Of a stretch of DNA of 64,000 nucleotides, positions 36,983 through 47,229 are shown piece after piece (positions within the stretch are counted from its first letter, which is position 1; every line of letters begins with the position of its first letter). The translations under genes and the position numbers were made by a program. Source of the DNA: Acidobacteriota bacterium (GTDB lineage Bacteria; Acidobacteriota; Vicinamibacteria; Vicinamibacterales; SCN-69-37); contig CANIII010000022.1 in NCBI GenBank assembly GCA_947467605.1, positions 22,487-86,486 of the forward strand. The letters are read 5' to 3'. Below the pieces are notes generated by a model. The model was not told the origin of the DNA. It ran no database searches and was given only the letters and a program-made list of their open reading frames with translations.

Positions 36983-37891
36983 ATGGCATCTTCACTCGTC
37001 CTTGAAACGAATCTCACCGGTCTCACGTTGCAGCGTCGCGGCAAAGTGCGCGACGTCTACGATCTTGGCGAACATTTGCTGATCGTCGCCACCGATCGCA
37101 TCTCGGCGTTCGACTATGTGCTGGGCTCAGGCATTCCCGACAAGGGGAAGGTGCTGACGCAACTGTCGGCATTCTGGTTCGAGAAGATCGTCGGGGATCT
37201 GGTGCCGCATCACCTGGTCTCGATCGACGTCGCGGACTTCCCTGCCGAGACCCGACCGCATCACGAGATCCTGCATGGCCGTTCCATGCTCGTGCGGAAG
37301 ACGAATCCGTTGCAGGTGGAATGCGTGGCCCGGGGCTTTCTCTCCGGTTCCGGCCTTAAGGACTACAACAAGACGGGCGCGGTCTGCGGACACGCGCTTC
37401 CGGCAGGCCTGCGCGACTCGGATCGCCTGCCGTCGCCGATCTTCACGCCGGCGACCAAGGCCGAATCGGGCCACGACGAAAATATCAGCGAATCGACCGC
37501 CGGCGACATCGTCGGTCACGCGCTCATCGCCAAGCTTCGCGACCTCACGTTGGCAATTTACGCCCGTGGCGTTGCTCACGCCGAAACCTGCGGCATCATC
37601 ATCGCGGACACCAAGTTCGAATTTGGACTCGCCGGCCCTGACAACTCAGAGCTGGTGCTGATCGACGAAGTCCTCACGCCGGACTCGTCGCGCTTCTGGC
37701 CCAAGGCGCTTTACGCGCCCGGCCAGAGCCAGCCGAGCTACGACAAGCAGTTCGTCCGCGACTACCTCGAAGACATTCAGTGGAACAAACAGCCTCCGGT
37801 ACCAGCACTGCCCGACGACGTGATCGCACGCACACGGGCGAAATACTTCGAAGCGTACCGCCTGCTCTCGGGGCGCGAGCTGGATGTGTAG
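36983..37891 (+). CDS. purC: SAICAR synthase
   Basis: Ligates aspartate to CAIR in purine synthesis. The protein has 302 residues from the ATG at 36983. RRGKVRDVYDLG, ATDRISAFD, ARGFLSGSGLKDY, KFEFGLAG and LIDEVLTPDSSRFW cover the ATP and substrate sites. It stands alone among purine genes here. A small Fis-like gene begins 26 nt downstream. Confidence 0.97.
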   Translation: MASSLVLETNLTGLTLQRRGKVRDVYDLGEHLLIVATDRISAFDYVLGSGIPDKGKVLTQLSAFWFEKIVGDLVPHHLVSIDVADFPAETRPHHEILHGRSMLVRKTNPLQVECVARGFLSGSGLKDYNKTGAVCGHALPAGLRDSDRLPSPIFTPATKAESGHDENISESTAGDIVGHALIAKLRDLTLAIYARGVAHAETCGIIIADTKFEFGLAGPDNSELVLIDEVLTPDSSRFWPKALYAPGQSQPSYDKQFVRDYLEDIQWNKQPPVPALPDDVIARTRAKYFEAYRLLSGRELDV

Positions 37892-37917
37892 CGGCTCCGG
37901 CCGTCAAGCAACCGTCA

Positions 37918-38130
37918 ATGCTGCGCGAAGATCTCGATAAGCTCATCCAGTCCATGATCGAACGGGGCATCCTGTTCGATGATGCGCACAAGGAATTCGA
38001 GCGCATGTTTATCGTGCGCGCCCTCGCCAAGAGTAACTTCAACGTGTGCAAGGCGGCCAAGATGACGGGGCTGCATCGCAACACGCTGAGCCGCAAGATG
38101 GCGTCGTACAAGATCCGCAAGACCGCCTAA
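37918..38130 (+). CDS. Small Fis-type DNA-binding protein
   Basis: A 70-residue protein consisting of a helical N-terminus and a Fis-type HTH (NFNVCKAAKMTGLHRNTLSRKM). The same HTH ends NtrC-type regulators, but no receiver or AAA+ domain is present here. The start is the ATG at 37918, 26 nt after purC. It may act as a nucleoid or promoter-binding factor, like Fis of E. coli (98 residues), though shorter. The groESL promoter begins 9 nt downstream. Confidence 0.75.
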   Translation: MLREDLDKLIQSMIERGILFDDAHKEFERMFIVRALAKSNFNVCKAAKMTGLHRNTLSRKMASYKIRKTA

Positions 38131-38138
38131 CCCGGCGA

Positions 38139-38167
38139 TTGCCCTCCCACACCCCGTTTGCTATAGT
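38139..38167 (+). promoter_or_regulatory. Promoter of groESL
   Basis: TTGCCC (38139-38144) and TATAGT (38162-38167) are 17 nt apart. The predicted transcription start falls in the CIRCE-like operator that follows, the usual arrangement for HrcA-controlled heat-shock genes. Confidence 0.65.
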
Positions 38168-38193
38168 TAGCAGTCGCAGGCACTGACTGCTAA
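38167..38193. promoter_or_regulatory. CIRCE-like operator (HrcA site), variant
   Basis: TTAGCAGTC-N9-GACTGCTAA is a perfect 9-9-9 inverted repeat. The standard CIRCE is TTAGCACTC-N9-GAGTGCTAA, so one base differs in each arm and the two changes complement each other. A second perfect inverted repeat (GCACTGACT/AGTCAGTGC, 38180-38203) overlaps its right arm and could form a competing hairpin in the mRNA leader. Confidence 0.85.
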
Positions 38194-38235
38194 CAGTCAG
38201 TGCAATGGACTGCCAGCACAGACGAGGGAACCCCA

Positions 38236-40172
<1,937 letters not shown>

Positions 40173-40211
40173 GCCCCCCCGTCACGTCGAACGTTGAAAG
40201 ATAGAAGTCGA

Positions 40212-40247
40212 AAGGTCCGGGTGGCAATGGCCACTCGGACCTTTTTT
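40212..40247 (+). terminator. Rho-independent terminator after groEL
   Basis: Arms 40212-40225 and 40230-40243 form a 14-bp stem (one G-U pair) with loop AATG, followed by a T run to 40247. It lies 39 nt after the groEL stop and 4 nt before the stop of the convergent TonB gene. The opposite strand has only a short T tract. Confidence 0.9.
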
Positions 40248-40251
40248 CATT

Positions 40252-40989
40252 TCACCGCAGCGTGAATTGCAGTTCGAAGGTGATGATGCACGCGATGGGC
40301 TTGCCGTCCTTCTTGCAGGGGCGAAATGGCGTGGCAAGGGCGGCGCGTCTCGCGGCTTCGTCGAGGCCAAACAGGCGGTCGAGCGATTTGATCACGCGCA
40401 CGTCAGTCACTTTTCCCGAAACATCAAGAACAGCTTCAAGGACCACCGGCCCCTGCAGCTTGGCGCGCATCGCTTCAGCGGTGTACTGCGGCTTCACTTC
40501 CATGACGCGGTACGGCATCTCGATGCCACCCGAGCCGCCAATCCCTGTGTCGCCAAAGCCGGGGCCAGCGCTGGGGCCAAGACCGGGACCCTGACCGGTA
40601 CCGTTGCCCGTGCCCGGACCGCCGCCGCGAGGCACGGCGACGGCACCATTCACACCTGAAGCCGCGAGCAGCGCGTCTGGACTGGTCATCACGGGCGCGT
40701 TCAACGCCGGGGGCGGATCGGCCGGTGCGGCCGAGACGATGGGCACGACTGTCATCGGTTGTGGCTTGGGTATCGCCGCAGGCGTCGGCGGCGCCGGCGC
40801 AGGGCTTCCGCCGCCACCACGGCTCGATCCGGGCGCCGAAGCCACGTAGATCAACTGCTGATTCGACTTCACCAGTGGCAGTTGGTCCGGGCTATTGGCG
40901 GGCTGATTCAGGACGAAGAGCAACGCCAAGAAACCCAGGGCGTGCATCCCGAGCGAGACGGCCTGAGCGAAATAGGTGCGCGTCTTCAT
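40252..40989 (-). CDS. TonB-family energy transducer (copy 1)
   Basis: A 245-residue protein. The N-terminus (MKTRTYFAQAVSLGMHALGFLALLF) is a membrane anchor. A Pro/Ala linker is followed by a Gly-rich linker (GGGPGTGNGTGQGPG), then a TonB C-terminal domain with KPQYTAEAMRAKLQG, GKVTDVRVIKSLDR and the end FELQFTLR. It would couple the proton gradient to outer-membrane receptors; no ExbBD or receptor is adjacent. It is about 37% the length of the neighbour's shared core region away from identity by eye; a close paralogue lies just upstream. Confidence 0.85.
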   Translation of the reverse strand: MKTRTYFAQAVSLGMHALGFLALLFVLNQPANSPDQLPLVKSNQQLIYVASAPGSSRGGGGSPAPAPPTPAAIPKPQPMTVVPIVSAAPADPPPALNAPVMTSPDALLAASGVNGAVAVPRGGGPGTGNGTGQGPGLGPSAGPGFGDTGIGGSGGIEMPYRVMEVKPQYTAEAMRAKLQGPVVLEAVLDVSGKVTDVRVIKSLDRLFGLDEAARRAALATPFRPCKKDGKPIACIITFELQFTLR

Positions 40990-41051
40990 GACGCATAGGA
41001 CGGCGCCCCCGGCCCGTTGGACGGGACAGGAGGACGCTCGTGGTGGGTAGC

Positions 41052-41942
41052 CTAGCGAAGGGTGAACTGGAGTTCGAAGACGACGAGGCACGGCACCGGA
41101 GTGCCCTGCTTCTTGCACGGGATAAACGGCGTCGCGAGCACCGCCTTGCGCGCTTGTTCGTCGAGGCCAAACACTTTGTCGAGCGAGCGAATCACGCGCA
41201 CTTCAGAGACTTTGCCGTCGACACCAATCACGGCTTCGAGTTCGACGGTGCCCTGAATCTTCGCGCGCATCGCCTCGGGGGTGTACTGAGGCTTCTGCTC
41301 GCGCAGTCGCACGGGATTCTCCACGCCGTTACCCGGACGGTACGCGCCACCGCCAAACCCGCCGCCGGTGCCCGGACCAAGTCCCGATCCTTCCCCTGTG
41401 CCGACGCCCGTGCCTTTGCCCCCACCGCCAGCCGGCATCGCAATCGCGCCGACGGTCGCACCGGCTGCCGACAGCAGAACATTCGGCGCCGTCATCACGG
41501 GCGCATCAAGCGACGGCGGAGGCGGTGTGGTCGGCACCGGCACCGGTGCTATCTGCTGCGGATTCGGCTTGGGCAGTTCCACCTTCTTCGGTGGTGCGGG
41601 CTTCGGGCTGCCACCGCCACCACCACCGGGCCCCGGATTGTTAGCCAGATAGACGATATCGAACTTGATCTTGTCTTCCTGGACCTGCTGAACCACCTGC
41701 GAGGCCCGAATCGCACCATAGACGATCAGCGCGACGACGAGCCCGTGAATCGTGAGAGACGTCACTTGCGCCTTGACGGTGCGCCACCAATCAACCGGCT
41801 CGGGTGGATCGAAGATGGACTTGTTACCAGTCCAGCGCGCTGTCGCGACACCAGCGGGCGAGTCTGGCACGGGCGGCTGAGCGTTGGGCGTCATCTCGGG
41901 CGTCGGCATTTGAACGTAGGAAGCTCCGGTCAGTATACCCAT
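41052..41942 (-). CDS. TonB-family energy transducer (copy 2)
   Basis: A 296-residue paralogue of the downstream TonB gene. It has a longer cytoplasmic N-terminus, a transmembrane helix (SLTIHGLVVALIVYGAI), a Pro-rich then Gly-rich linker, and the C-terminal TonB domain (KPQYTPEAMRAKIQG; GKVSEVRVIRSLDKVFG). The end FELQFTLR is identical in both. Start: ATG 41942 or, if a -10 box (TATACT) between them is used, ATG 41909. The pair probably arose by tandem duplication. Confidence 0.83.
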   Translation of the reverse strand: MGILTGASYVQMPTPEMTPNAQPPVPDSPAGVATARWTGNKSIFDPPEPVDWWRTVKAQVTSLTIHGLVVALIVYGAIRASQVVQQVQEDKIKFDIVYLANNPGPGGGGGGSPKPAPPKKVELPKPNPQQIAPVPVPTTPPPPSLDAPVMTAPNVLLSAAGATVGAIAMPAGGGGKGTGVGTGEGSGLGPGTGGGFGGGAYRPGNGVENPVRLREQKPQYTPEAMRAKIQGTVELEAVIGVDGKVSEVRVIRSLDKVFGLDEQARKAVLATPFIPCKKQGTPVPCLVVFELQFTLR

Positions 41943-42096
41943 AGACCACCCCGCAGAAGGTTTCCTTCCGAGAATTGCAAAAGCAATGCCCGGAATACTG
42001 GCCTCCGGAGAGAGCAAACGTTAGCGAAGCTTAATGAAAGGGGGACGAACCCCGGTGCTACAATGCCGTGTAGCCGTTCGCGGCGGGAGTGTTCAC

Positions 42097-42258
42097 ATGC
42101 TTGGACTTGGCGTTCCAGAACTCATCATCATCCTGATCATCATCGTGTTCCTCTTCGGCGCCAATCGGTTGCCGAGCCTCGCCACCGGCATCGGCAAGAG
42201 CATCCGGAACTTCAAGGAAGCCAGCCGCGAAGACGGCACCGAAGACAAGAAGTCGTAG
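42097..42258 (+). CDS. tatA: Twin-arginine translocase subunit TatA/E
   Basis: Small pore-forming component of the Tat pathway, 53 residues. One transmembrane helix (PELIIILIIIVFLFGANRLP) is followed by the amphipathic helix GIGKSIRNFKEAS and an acidic/lysine tail. GGCGGGAG precedes the ATG at 42097. tatB and tatC are not nearby. The stop is back-to-back with rnr. Confidence 0.93.
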   Translation: MLGLGVPELIIILIIIVFLFGANRLPSLATGIGKSIRNFKEASREDGTEDKKS

Positions 42259-44517
42259 TTAGCGCTTCTTCGTCGCTTTCTGAAACGCGCGTTCGCGTTG
42301 ACCAGGGCGCTGCTTCGTGCGGTGCCCTTCTTTTTTTGTCTTCACTCTGCTCCGGCGCGAGCCGCGATTCCGCTCCGACGCACGTACGGCGTCCAGAATT
42401 TCCGCTAGCCCGAGATCGATCTGCCGGCGCTCCATGTCGACACGAATAACCTGTACACGCACCTTGTCGCCGAGCCGATAGACCCGCCCGTTGCGCTCAC
42501 CGCGCAGCAGGTGCGCCTTCTCCACAAACCGATAGTAGTCGTCGGCCATCGTCGAGACGTGGATCATGCCTTCGACGAAGTGCTCTATCAGCTCAATGAA
42601 CAGGCCAAACGCGCTGACGCCGGTGACGTAGCCTTCGAATTCATCGCCGACCTTGTCCGCCATGAAGCGGACCTTCTTCCACTGCACGAGCTCCCGCTCG
42701 GCATCAGACGCGCGTCGCTCACGCAGCGATGTGTGCTTGGCAACGGTCGGCAGATCCTCGATCAACTCCGCCTGCCGGTCGGCGCGCATGCCCTGCCGCG
42801 ACTCGCGCAGCGAACGATGCACGACCAGGTCGGGATACCGTCGAATCGGTGACGTGAAGTGGGTGTAGAACTCCGCCGCGAGGCCGAAGTGGCCGAGGTT
42901 GTGCTCGTCGTACCGTGCCCGCTGCATGGTGCGCAGCATGAGAAACGCGATCGGCTTCTCCTCCGGCGTGCCATGCATCTTGTCGACGAGACGTTGGAAG
43001 TGCCGGGGCTCGATCGCGTCGGGTCCTGACCCGAGCGAATAGCCGAGCGTGCCGATGAACTCCTCAAACACCTCCACCTTCATCGCGTCGGGCTCTTCGT
43101 GAATGCGATATAGCGTCGGCACCGCGTTGGTCTCAAGATGCCGCGCGACGGTCTCGTTGGCCAGCAGCATGAACTCTTCGATGATCCGATGCGCAATGTT
43201 GCGCTCCGAGGCCACGATCGCCGACACCAGTCCTTCGTCGTCGAGCACGATCTGCGATTCCTTCAGGTCGAAGTCGATTGATCCTCGACGACGACGGCGT
43301 CCGTTGAGGATGCCGAAGAGCTCCTGCATCCTTTCGAACATCGGCACGAGCGTCTTGTATCTTGCGATCGTCGCCGCATCGCGATCTGTGAGAATCGCGT
43401 GGACCTCGTTGTAGGTCATCCGCGAGTCGCTGTTAATCACGCCATCGTGCATTTCGTAGCGGACAACATTGCCGCTGCGGCGATCCACTTCCATGAGGCA
43501 CGACTGCACGAGCCGGTCCACGTGCGGATTGAGCGAGCACAGCCCTGTCGACAGTTCCGACGGAAACATGTGCACGGCGCGCTCCGGGAAGTACACCGAC
43601 GTGCTGCGGTCGTAGGCTTCCTGGTCGAGCGCCGTGCCTTCCCGCACGTAGTGCGACACATCGGCGATGTGGACGCCGAGCCAGAAATTGCCGTTCGCCA
43701 TCTTCTCGATCGTGATCGCATCGTCGAAGTCGCGGGCTTGCTCGCCGTCGATCGTCACGGTCGTGACGCCGCGGAAATCTGTGCGCCCGGCGATGTCCTT
43801 GTCTTTGACCAGACCGCCGAGCTTTTTCGCTTCCGCGATCGACTCCGGGCTGTGCACGTCGGAGATGTTGTACTTGCGGATGATGACTTTCGTGTCCACG
43901 CCGGGCGCATCAATCGGCCCGAGTACTTCCACGATTTTGCCCACCGCGGGTCGTGACGCCGTCGGAAACTTGATGATCTCGACACTCACCATCTCGCCGG
44001 CTGCTGCGCCCATCGCATCGGCGGCCGCGATCTGCACGTCCATGATCAACCGGCGGTCGAACGGCACTACGAAACCGTTGCCAGATCCCACCAGGTCATA
44101 TCGACCGACGATCGTCTGACTGGCGCGCTCGAGCACGCGGACGATGCGGCCTTCGGGCCGGGCCCCTTCGCGCTCGATGCGGACGACGACTTTGTCGCCG
44201 TGCATGGCCTGATTCAGATTGGCCCCGGCGATGAAGACGCTCTTCGGGCTGTCCTGCTCGGTGTCGTCGAAGTCAACAAACGCGAAACCACGCGGATTGG
44301 TCGACACGGTGCCGACGATCAGGTTCATGAGGTCCGGCAAGCCATAGCGCTCGCCTCGAATCTCGACCAGTTCACCGGCGGCGACCAGCTGTTTCAGCTG
44401 GCGCTTGAAGGCGGCGCGGGCGTCCTTGGGCACTCGGAGCAGTTGCAGGAGTTCTTTGACGGTCGCGGGATGGTCTACCCGCTCGCGCATAAGTTGTGTA
44501 ATTTGTTCGACTTCCAT
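42259..44517 (-). CDS. rnr: Ribonuclease R
   Basis: 3'-5' exoribonuclease that degrades structured RNA. The protein has 752 residues: N-terminal winged helix, cold-shock/OB domains, RNB domain with EQARDFDDAITIE and LGVHIADVSHYV, S1 domain (GYVTGVSAFGLFIELIEHFV) and a Lys/Arg-rich tail. All catalytic Asp appear intact. Convergent with tatA with zero spacing; divergent from the ECF sigma gene. Confidence 0.95.
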   Translation of the reverse strand: MEVEQITQLMRERVDHPATVKELLQLLRVPKDARAAFKRQLKQLVAAGELVEIRGERYGLPDLMNLIVGTVSTNPRGFAFVDFDDTEQDSPKSVFIAGANLNQAMHGDKVVVRIEREGARPEGRIVRVLERASQTIVGRYDLVGSGNGFVVPFDRRLIMDVQIAAADAMGAAAGEMVSVEIIKFPTASRPAVGKIVEVLGPIDAPGVDTKVIIRKYNISDVHSPESIAEAKKLGGLVKDKDIAGRTDFRGVTTVTIDGEQARDFDDAITIEKMANGNFWLGVHIADVSHYVREGTALDQEAYDRSTSVYFPERAVHMFPSELSTGLCSLNPHVDRLVQSCLMEVDRRSGNVVRYEMHDGVINSDSRMTYNEVHAILTDRDAATIARYKTLVPMFERMQELFGILNGRRRRRGSIDFDLKESQIVLDDEGLVSAIVASERNIAHRIIEEFMLLANETVARHLETNAVPTLYRIHEEPDAMKVEVFEEFIGTLGYSLGSGPDAIEPRHFQRLVDKMHGTPEEKPIAFLMLRTMQRARYDEHNLGHFGLAAEFYTHFTSPIRRYPDLVVHRSLRESRQGMRADRQAELIEDLPTVAKHTSLRERRASDAERELVQWKKVRFMADKVGDEFEGYVTGVSAFGLFIELIEHFVEGMIHVSTMADDYYRFVEKAHLLRGERNGRVYRLGDKVRVQVIRVDMERRQIDLGLAEILDAVRASERNRGSRRSRVKTKKEGHRTKQRPGQRERAFQKATKKR

Positions 44518-44617
44518 AGTTTTTCTAAGCTTACCCTTTCAATACCCAACCAAGTGGCTGGGGTGTATGTCTACTGTCACTGTGACCCACGGCCTTTCGC
44601 AGGTCCTTACCCTGTTT

Positions 44618-45223
44618 ATGCATGCCACCGAGCTGCCAGACAACCAACCGGTTGTCGCCTCAGTCGGTGATAGCCCGGAGGTCCGGGCGTTGGTTGCGGC
44701 TGCTCGTGAGGGGGATCGCGAGGCGTTTGGCGCACTGGTCTCGATCCATGAACGGATCGTGGTCCGCACGGCGCTGGCGGCTCTCGGTTCTCGAGAGGAT
44801 GCCGAGGACGCCGCGCAAGACGCCTTCGTGACCGCCTGGAAGAAGCTCGACGGCTTCCGCGACGACTCCACCTTCAAGACATGGCTCCTCACCATCACAT
44901 GGCGCAAGGCGCTCGACCGTCGTCGCACGCGACGGCTGTGGTGGTCGCGCCAAGGCGCGAGCTGGGATGAGCCGGCGCCGCTCGAAGACTTCGCCGGCAC
45001 GGAGCCTTCGCCCGAGCATATTGCTGTTGCGCGCGATCTCGCGGATCGCGCGAGAGCCGAAATCAATCGCCTGTCGCCGAAGTTGCGCGACGCGCTGCTG
45101 CTCGCGGTCACCGGTGAACATCGATACGAAGAGATTGCCACGCTGCTCGGCATTCCGACCGGCACCGTGAAATGGCGCGTAGCCGAAGCGCGCAAGCAGC
45201 TCAACGCGCGGCTCGAGCGATAG
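44618..45223 (+). CDS. ECF-type RNA polymerase sigma factor (module 1)
   Basis: About 201 residues. Region 2 includes DAEDAAQDAFVTAWKKL and STFKTWLLTITWRKALD; region 4 includes LSPKLRDALLLAVTGEHRYE and LLGIPTGTVKWRVAEARKQL. Starts at 44618 (MHATELP) or 44567 (MSTVTV) are both possible. The two following genes in the same direction (anti-sigma-like and exported protein) form an operon with it. Divergent from rnr with a small palindrome GTCACTGTGAC at 44576-44586 in between. Confidence 0.9.
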   Translation: MHATELPDNQPVVASVGDSPEVRALVAAAREGDREAFGALVSIHERIVVRTALAALGSREDAEDAAQDAFVTAWKKLDGFRDDSTFKTWLLTITWRKALDRRRTRRLWWSRQGASWDEPAPLEDFAGTEPSPEHIAVARDLADRARAEINRLSPKLRDALLLAVTGEHRYEEIATLLGIPTGTVKWRVAEARKQLNARLER

Positions 45224-45232
45224 GGATAGATC

Positions 45233-45796
45233 ATGTCGACCATGCCCTCACCTGACGAGATCAACGCCGCCATCAATACTGCTGCACGCTCGATGACATC
45301 GGCCGCGCCATCGTCAGATCTCCGCGCCCGCGTGGTGTCACAGATCGACGTCGCGCAACCTCGATGGAGCTGGCGTCTCGCCATCGCTGGCGGCGCAATC
45401 GCAACTCTGGTTGCGATTGCCACCACATACGACCTCGGGAGTCGTTTCGCCTCTCCAACGGAAACTGGAGTTTCCGTGGCGAGCGAAACGACTCCCGAGG
45501 TCGGCCGTGCGGCCGAGGTCGGCCGTCCGGCGAATCCAACCGACACGGCCATCCCCTCGTCTCCTCTGCTGTCGACGGCGTCGGTGCAGGGCGCCGCACT
45601 GAGAGGCGTGACGTTCGAGGTGAGTGCGGCTGAACTGGAATGGCGGTCTCGCGCCGTGCAAGCGCTGGACGAAGTAGCAGCGCTGACGATGGAACCACTC
45701 GAACAGTCGAGGTTGAGCATCAACCCGATCGACATCACGCCCTTGAGCGTGGCGCCAGTGACGGTGCCCGCAATGGGGAGCAGCGGAAGTAAGTAG
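45233..45796 (+). CDS. Membrane protein, likely anti-sigma partner of the ECF factor
   Basis: A 187-residue product 9 nt after the sigma gene. A soluble N-terminus (about 45 residues) is followed by one transmembrane helix (WRLAIAGGAIATLVAIATT) and an extracytoplasmic part. It lacks the His/Cys zinc motif of the ZAS family, so the anti-sigma role is inferred from context. A large palindrome (45431-45502) lies in its coding sequence, encoding about DLGSRFASPTETGVSVASE, and a short EVGR repeat follows it. Confidence 0.65.
   Translation: MSTMPSPDEINAAINTAARSMTSAAPSSDLRARVVSQIDVAQPRWSWRLAIAGGAIATLVAIATTYDLGSRFASPTETGVSVASETTPEVGRAAEVGRPANPTDTAIPSSPLLSTASVQGAALRGVTFEVSAAELEWRSRAVQALDEVAALTMEPLEQSRLSINPIDITPLSVAPVTVPAMGSSGSK
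45431..45502. repeat. Nested palindrome inside a coding sequence
   Basis: Outer arms 45431-45450 and 45483-45502 are perfect 20-bp reverse complements. Within the 32-nt centre, ACGGAAACT-GG-AGTTTCCGT (45458-45477) is another perfect palindrome. The mRNA would fold into a long two-storey hairpin. The core CGGGAGTC-GT-TTCGC matches 13 of 15 bases in the palindrome at 3296-3342. Confidence 0.9.
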
Positions 45797-45816
45797 TCGG
45801 TTCTCAAAGGAGAGTT

Positions 45817-46446
45817 ATGCGTCAGACAGTGAAGTTCGCAATGACCGCGATGGCGGTGATGGTGGGCGTGTGCGCCACTGCGCCGGTGTTCGCCCAGACG
45901 TTTGATCAGGTGGCCCCGCAGGGACAGCCCGCGCGCGCGCAGGCGCCGGCAGCGCCGAGTCTCACCGCGCCCGCCAGAATGCCCGCGCCGCAAGGCGTCA
46001 CACCGGCAGCCGCCTCGGCGCCGCAGACCCCGACCCCGCGCATGCCGGATCCGCGCATTGATCAGAGCGACGTCAACATCAAGCTGACGATCACGATCAA
46101 GGACAGCACCGCCAGTGGCACGCAGACAAAAGTGGTCAGCCTGATCATCGCCAACAAGGGCAGCGGACGGGTGCGCTCGTCGGGTATCTCTGGCCCCGAT
46201 CGCCAGGGCAGCGAGTTGAACGTCGATGGCCGCGCGTCGTTGCTCAAGAACGGTTCGATCAGCACGAGCATCACGATCAACTACACACCTGAGCGCACGG
46301 ACGAACCCAGCAAGTTGACCAGCGTGAGTCAATCGGTCGACTTGTATCTGAAAGATGGCACGCCGACCGTCATCACGCAGGCCGCAGACCCGACGAAGGG
46401 ATCGCGCTCGATCTCGATCGAAGCTACCGCGTCGGTGATGAAGTAA
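45817..46446 (+). CDS. Exported Pro/Ala-rich hypothetical protein
   Basis: A 209-residue product with a clear signal peptide (MAVMVGVCATAPVFAQ), a Pro/Ala/Gln-rich stretch to about residue 80, then a beta-rich domain (DVNIKLTITIKDSTASGT; VVSLIIANKGSGR). Unknown family. AAAGGAGAG is a strong Shine-Dalgarno before the ATG. Third gene of the sigma operon, so possibly a target or sensor of the system. Its stop abuts the convergent gene's stop. Confidence 0.8.
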   Translation: MRQTVKFAMTAMAVMVGVCATAPVFAQTFDQVAPQGQPARAQAPAAPSLTAPARMPAPQGVTPAAASAPQTPTPRMPDPRIDQSDVNIKLTITIKDSTASGTQTKVVSLIIANKGSGRVRSSGISGPDRQGSELNVDGRASLLKNGSISTSITINYTPERTDEPSKLTSVSQSVDLYLKDGTPTVITQAADPTKGSRSISIEATASVMK

Positions 46447-46854
46447 CTACTCAGACAGTCCGACCGCACTCAACGCCTGGAGCGCTGCGGCCGCAGCGTT
46501 CTGGGCGTTCGCATCTAACTGCGCTGCGAGGCGCTGCGCGTCTTTCACACTCGACAGCACAATCTCGATTCGGCCGGCGCGTTCGGCCTGCGACACTTCT
46601 CGCAACTTGCTCTGCAGGTGTTCGAGTTCGAGCCGCGCATTTTCAAAGTGCTTACTCGCGTCGCCGAAGTTGTTGAGGAAAAGCGACACGCGCCCATCCA
46701 CCAACTCCGCCCGCGCCGCTTCGTAGTCGGCGCGCAGTTCGAGACGACGCCGCTCGAGGTCGACCAACGACTTCCCCGACGCGCCCCACACCCAGCCAGC
46801 GCCAATCGCCACGAGCACAGCCAGCATCACGCCGCCAACGGCTTTCGGACTCAT
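46447..46854 (-). CDS. Small membrane-anchored coiled-coil protein
   Basis: A 135-residue protein: one N-terminal helix in the membrane (VGGVMLAVLVAIGAGWVW) followed by a long charged helix typical of a coiled coil (RRRLELRADYEAARAEL; QSKLREVSQAERAG). Family not recognised. It is 43 nt downstream of the small gene at 46898 and likely shares its promoter. Confidence 0.7.
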   Translation of the reverse strand: MSPKAVGGVMLAVLVAIGAGWVWGASGKSLVDLERRRLELRADYEAARAELVDGRVSLFLNNFGDASKHFENARLELEHLQSKLREVSQAERAGRIEIVLSSVKDAQRLAAQLDANAQNAAAAALQALSAVGLSE

Positions 46855-46897
46855 CGGTTGTGCACTCGGGGGTGTGTCAGGGAGGTTTTCAGAAACG

Positions 46898-47212
46898 CTA
46901 GTTCAGGTGCTGTGGTTCGGTCCATGCAGAGAGTTTGGTGACGGCATCGAATTTCTTGAGCATCTCGCCGATGACCTGGCAGGCATCTTCGCGTTGGCAC
47001 AAACACTCGACCTGTTCAAGGATTCGCATCAGCGCCTGCTCGGCCTGATTGATCGCGACATCGGAGAAGTACTCCCGCTGTCGCTCCAGACACTGATGAT
47101 GTTTCAGGATTTCCTGCCGGAAGAAATCAGCAAGACATTCGCAGGGCGATCCCACAAGGATGTGGGCCGGTGCCGCTTCGGTGAAACCCGAGAGTCGCTT
47201 CAAACCCGACAT
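46898..47212 (-). CDS. Small Cys-containing hypothetical protein
   Basis: A 104-residue soluble, helical protein with six cysteines, including CEC, HHQC and ECLCQREDAC. Unknown family. The strong promoter 18 nt upstream of the ATG supports that it is expressed. The cysteines could bind a metal or be redox active, but there is no known motif. Base composition looks a little less GC-rich than its neighbours. Confidence 0.65.
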   Translation of the reverse strand: MSGLKRLSGFTEAAPAHILVGSPCECLADFFRQEILKHHQCLERQREYFSDVAINQAEQALMRILEQVECLCQREDACQVIGEMLKKFDAVTKLSAWTEPQHLN

Positions 47213-47229
47213 GAACGCTAAGCAACTTC

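Noticed and set aside
44539..46332. Minus-strand frame of about 597 codons over the ECF sigma module 1
   Set aside because: Antisense to three genes with good motifs, signal peptide and ribosome-binding sites; the product looks like low-complexity Arg/Ala.
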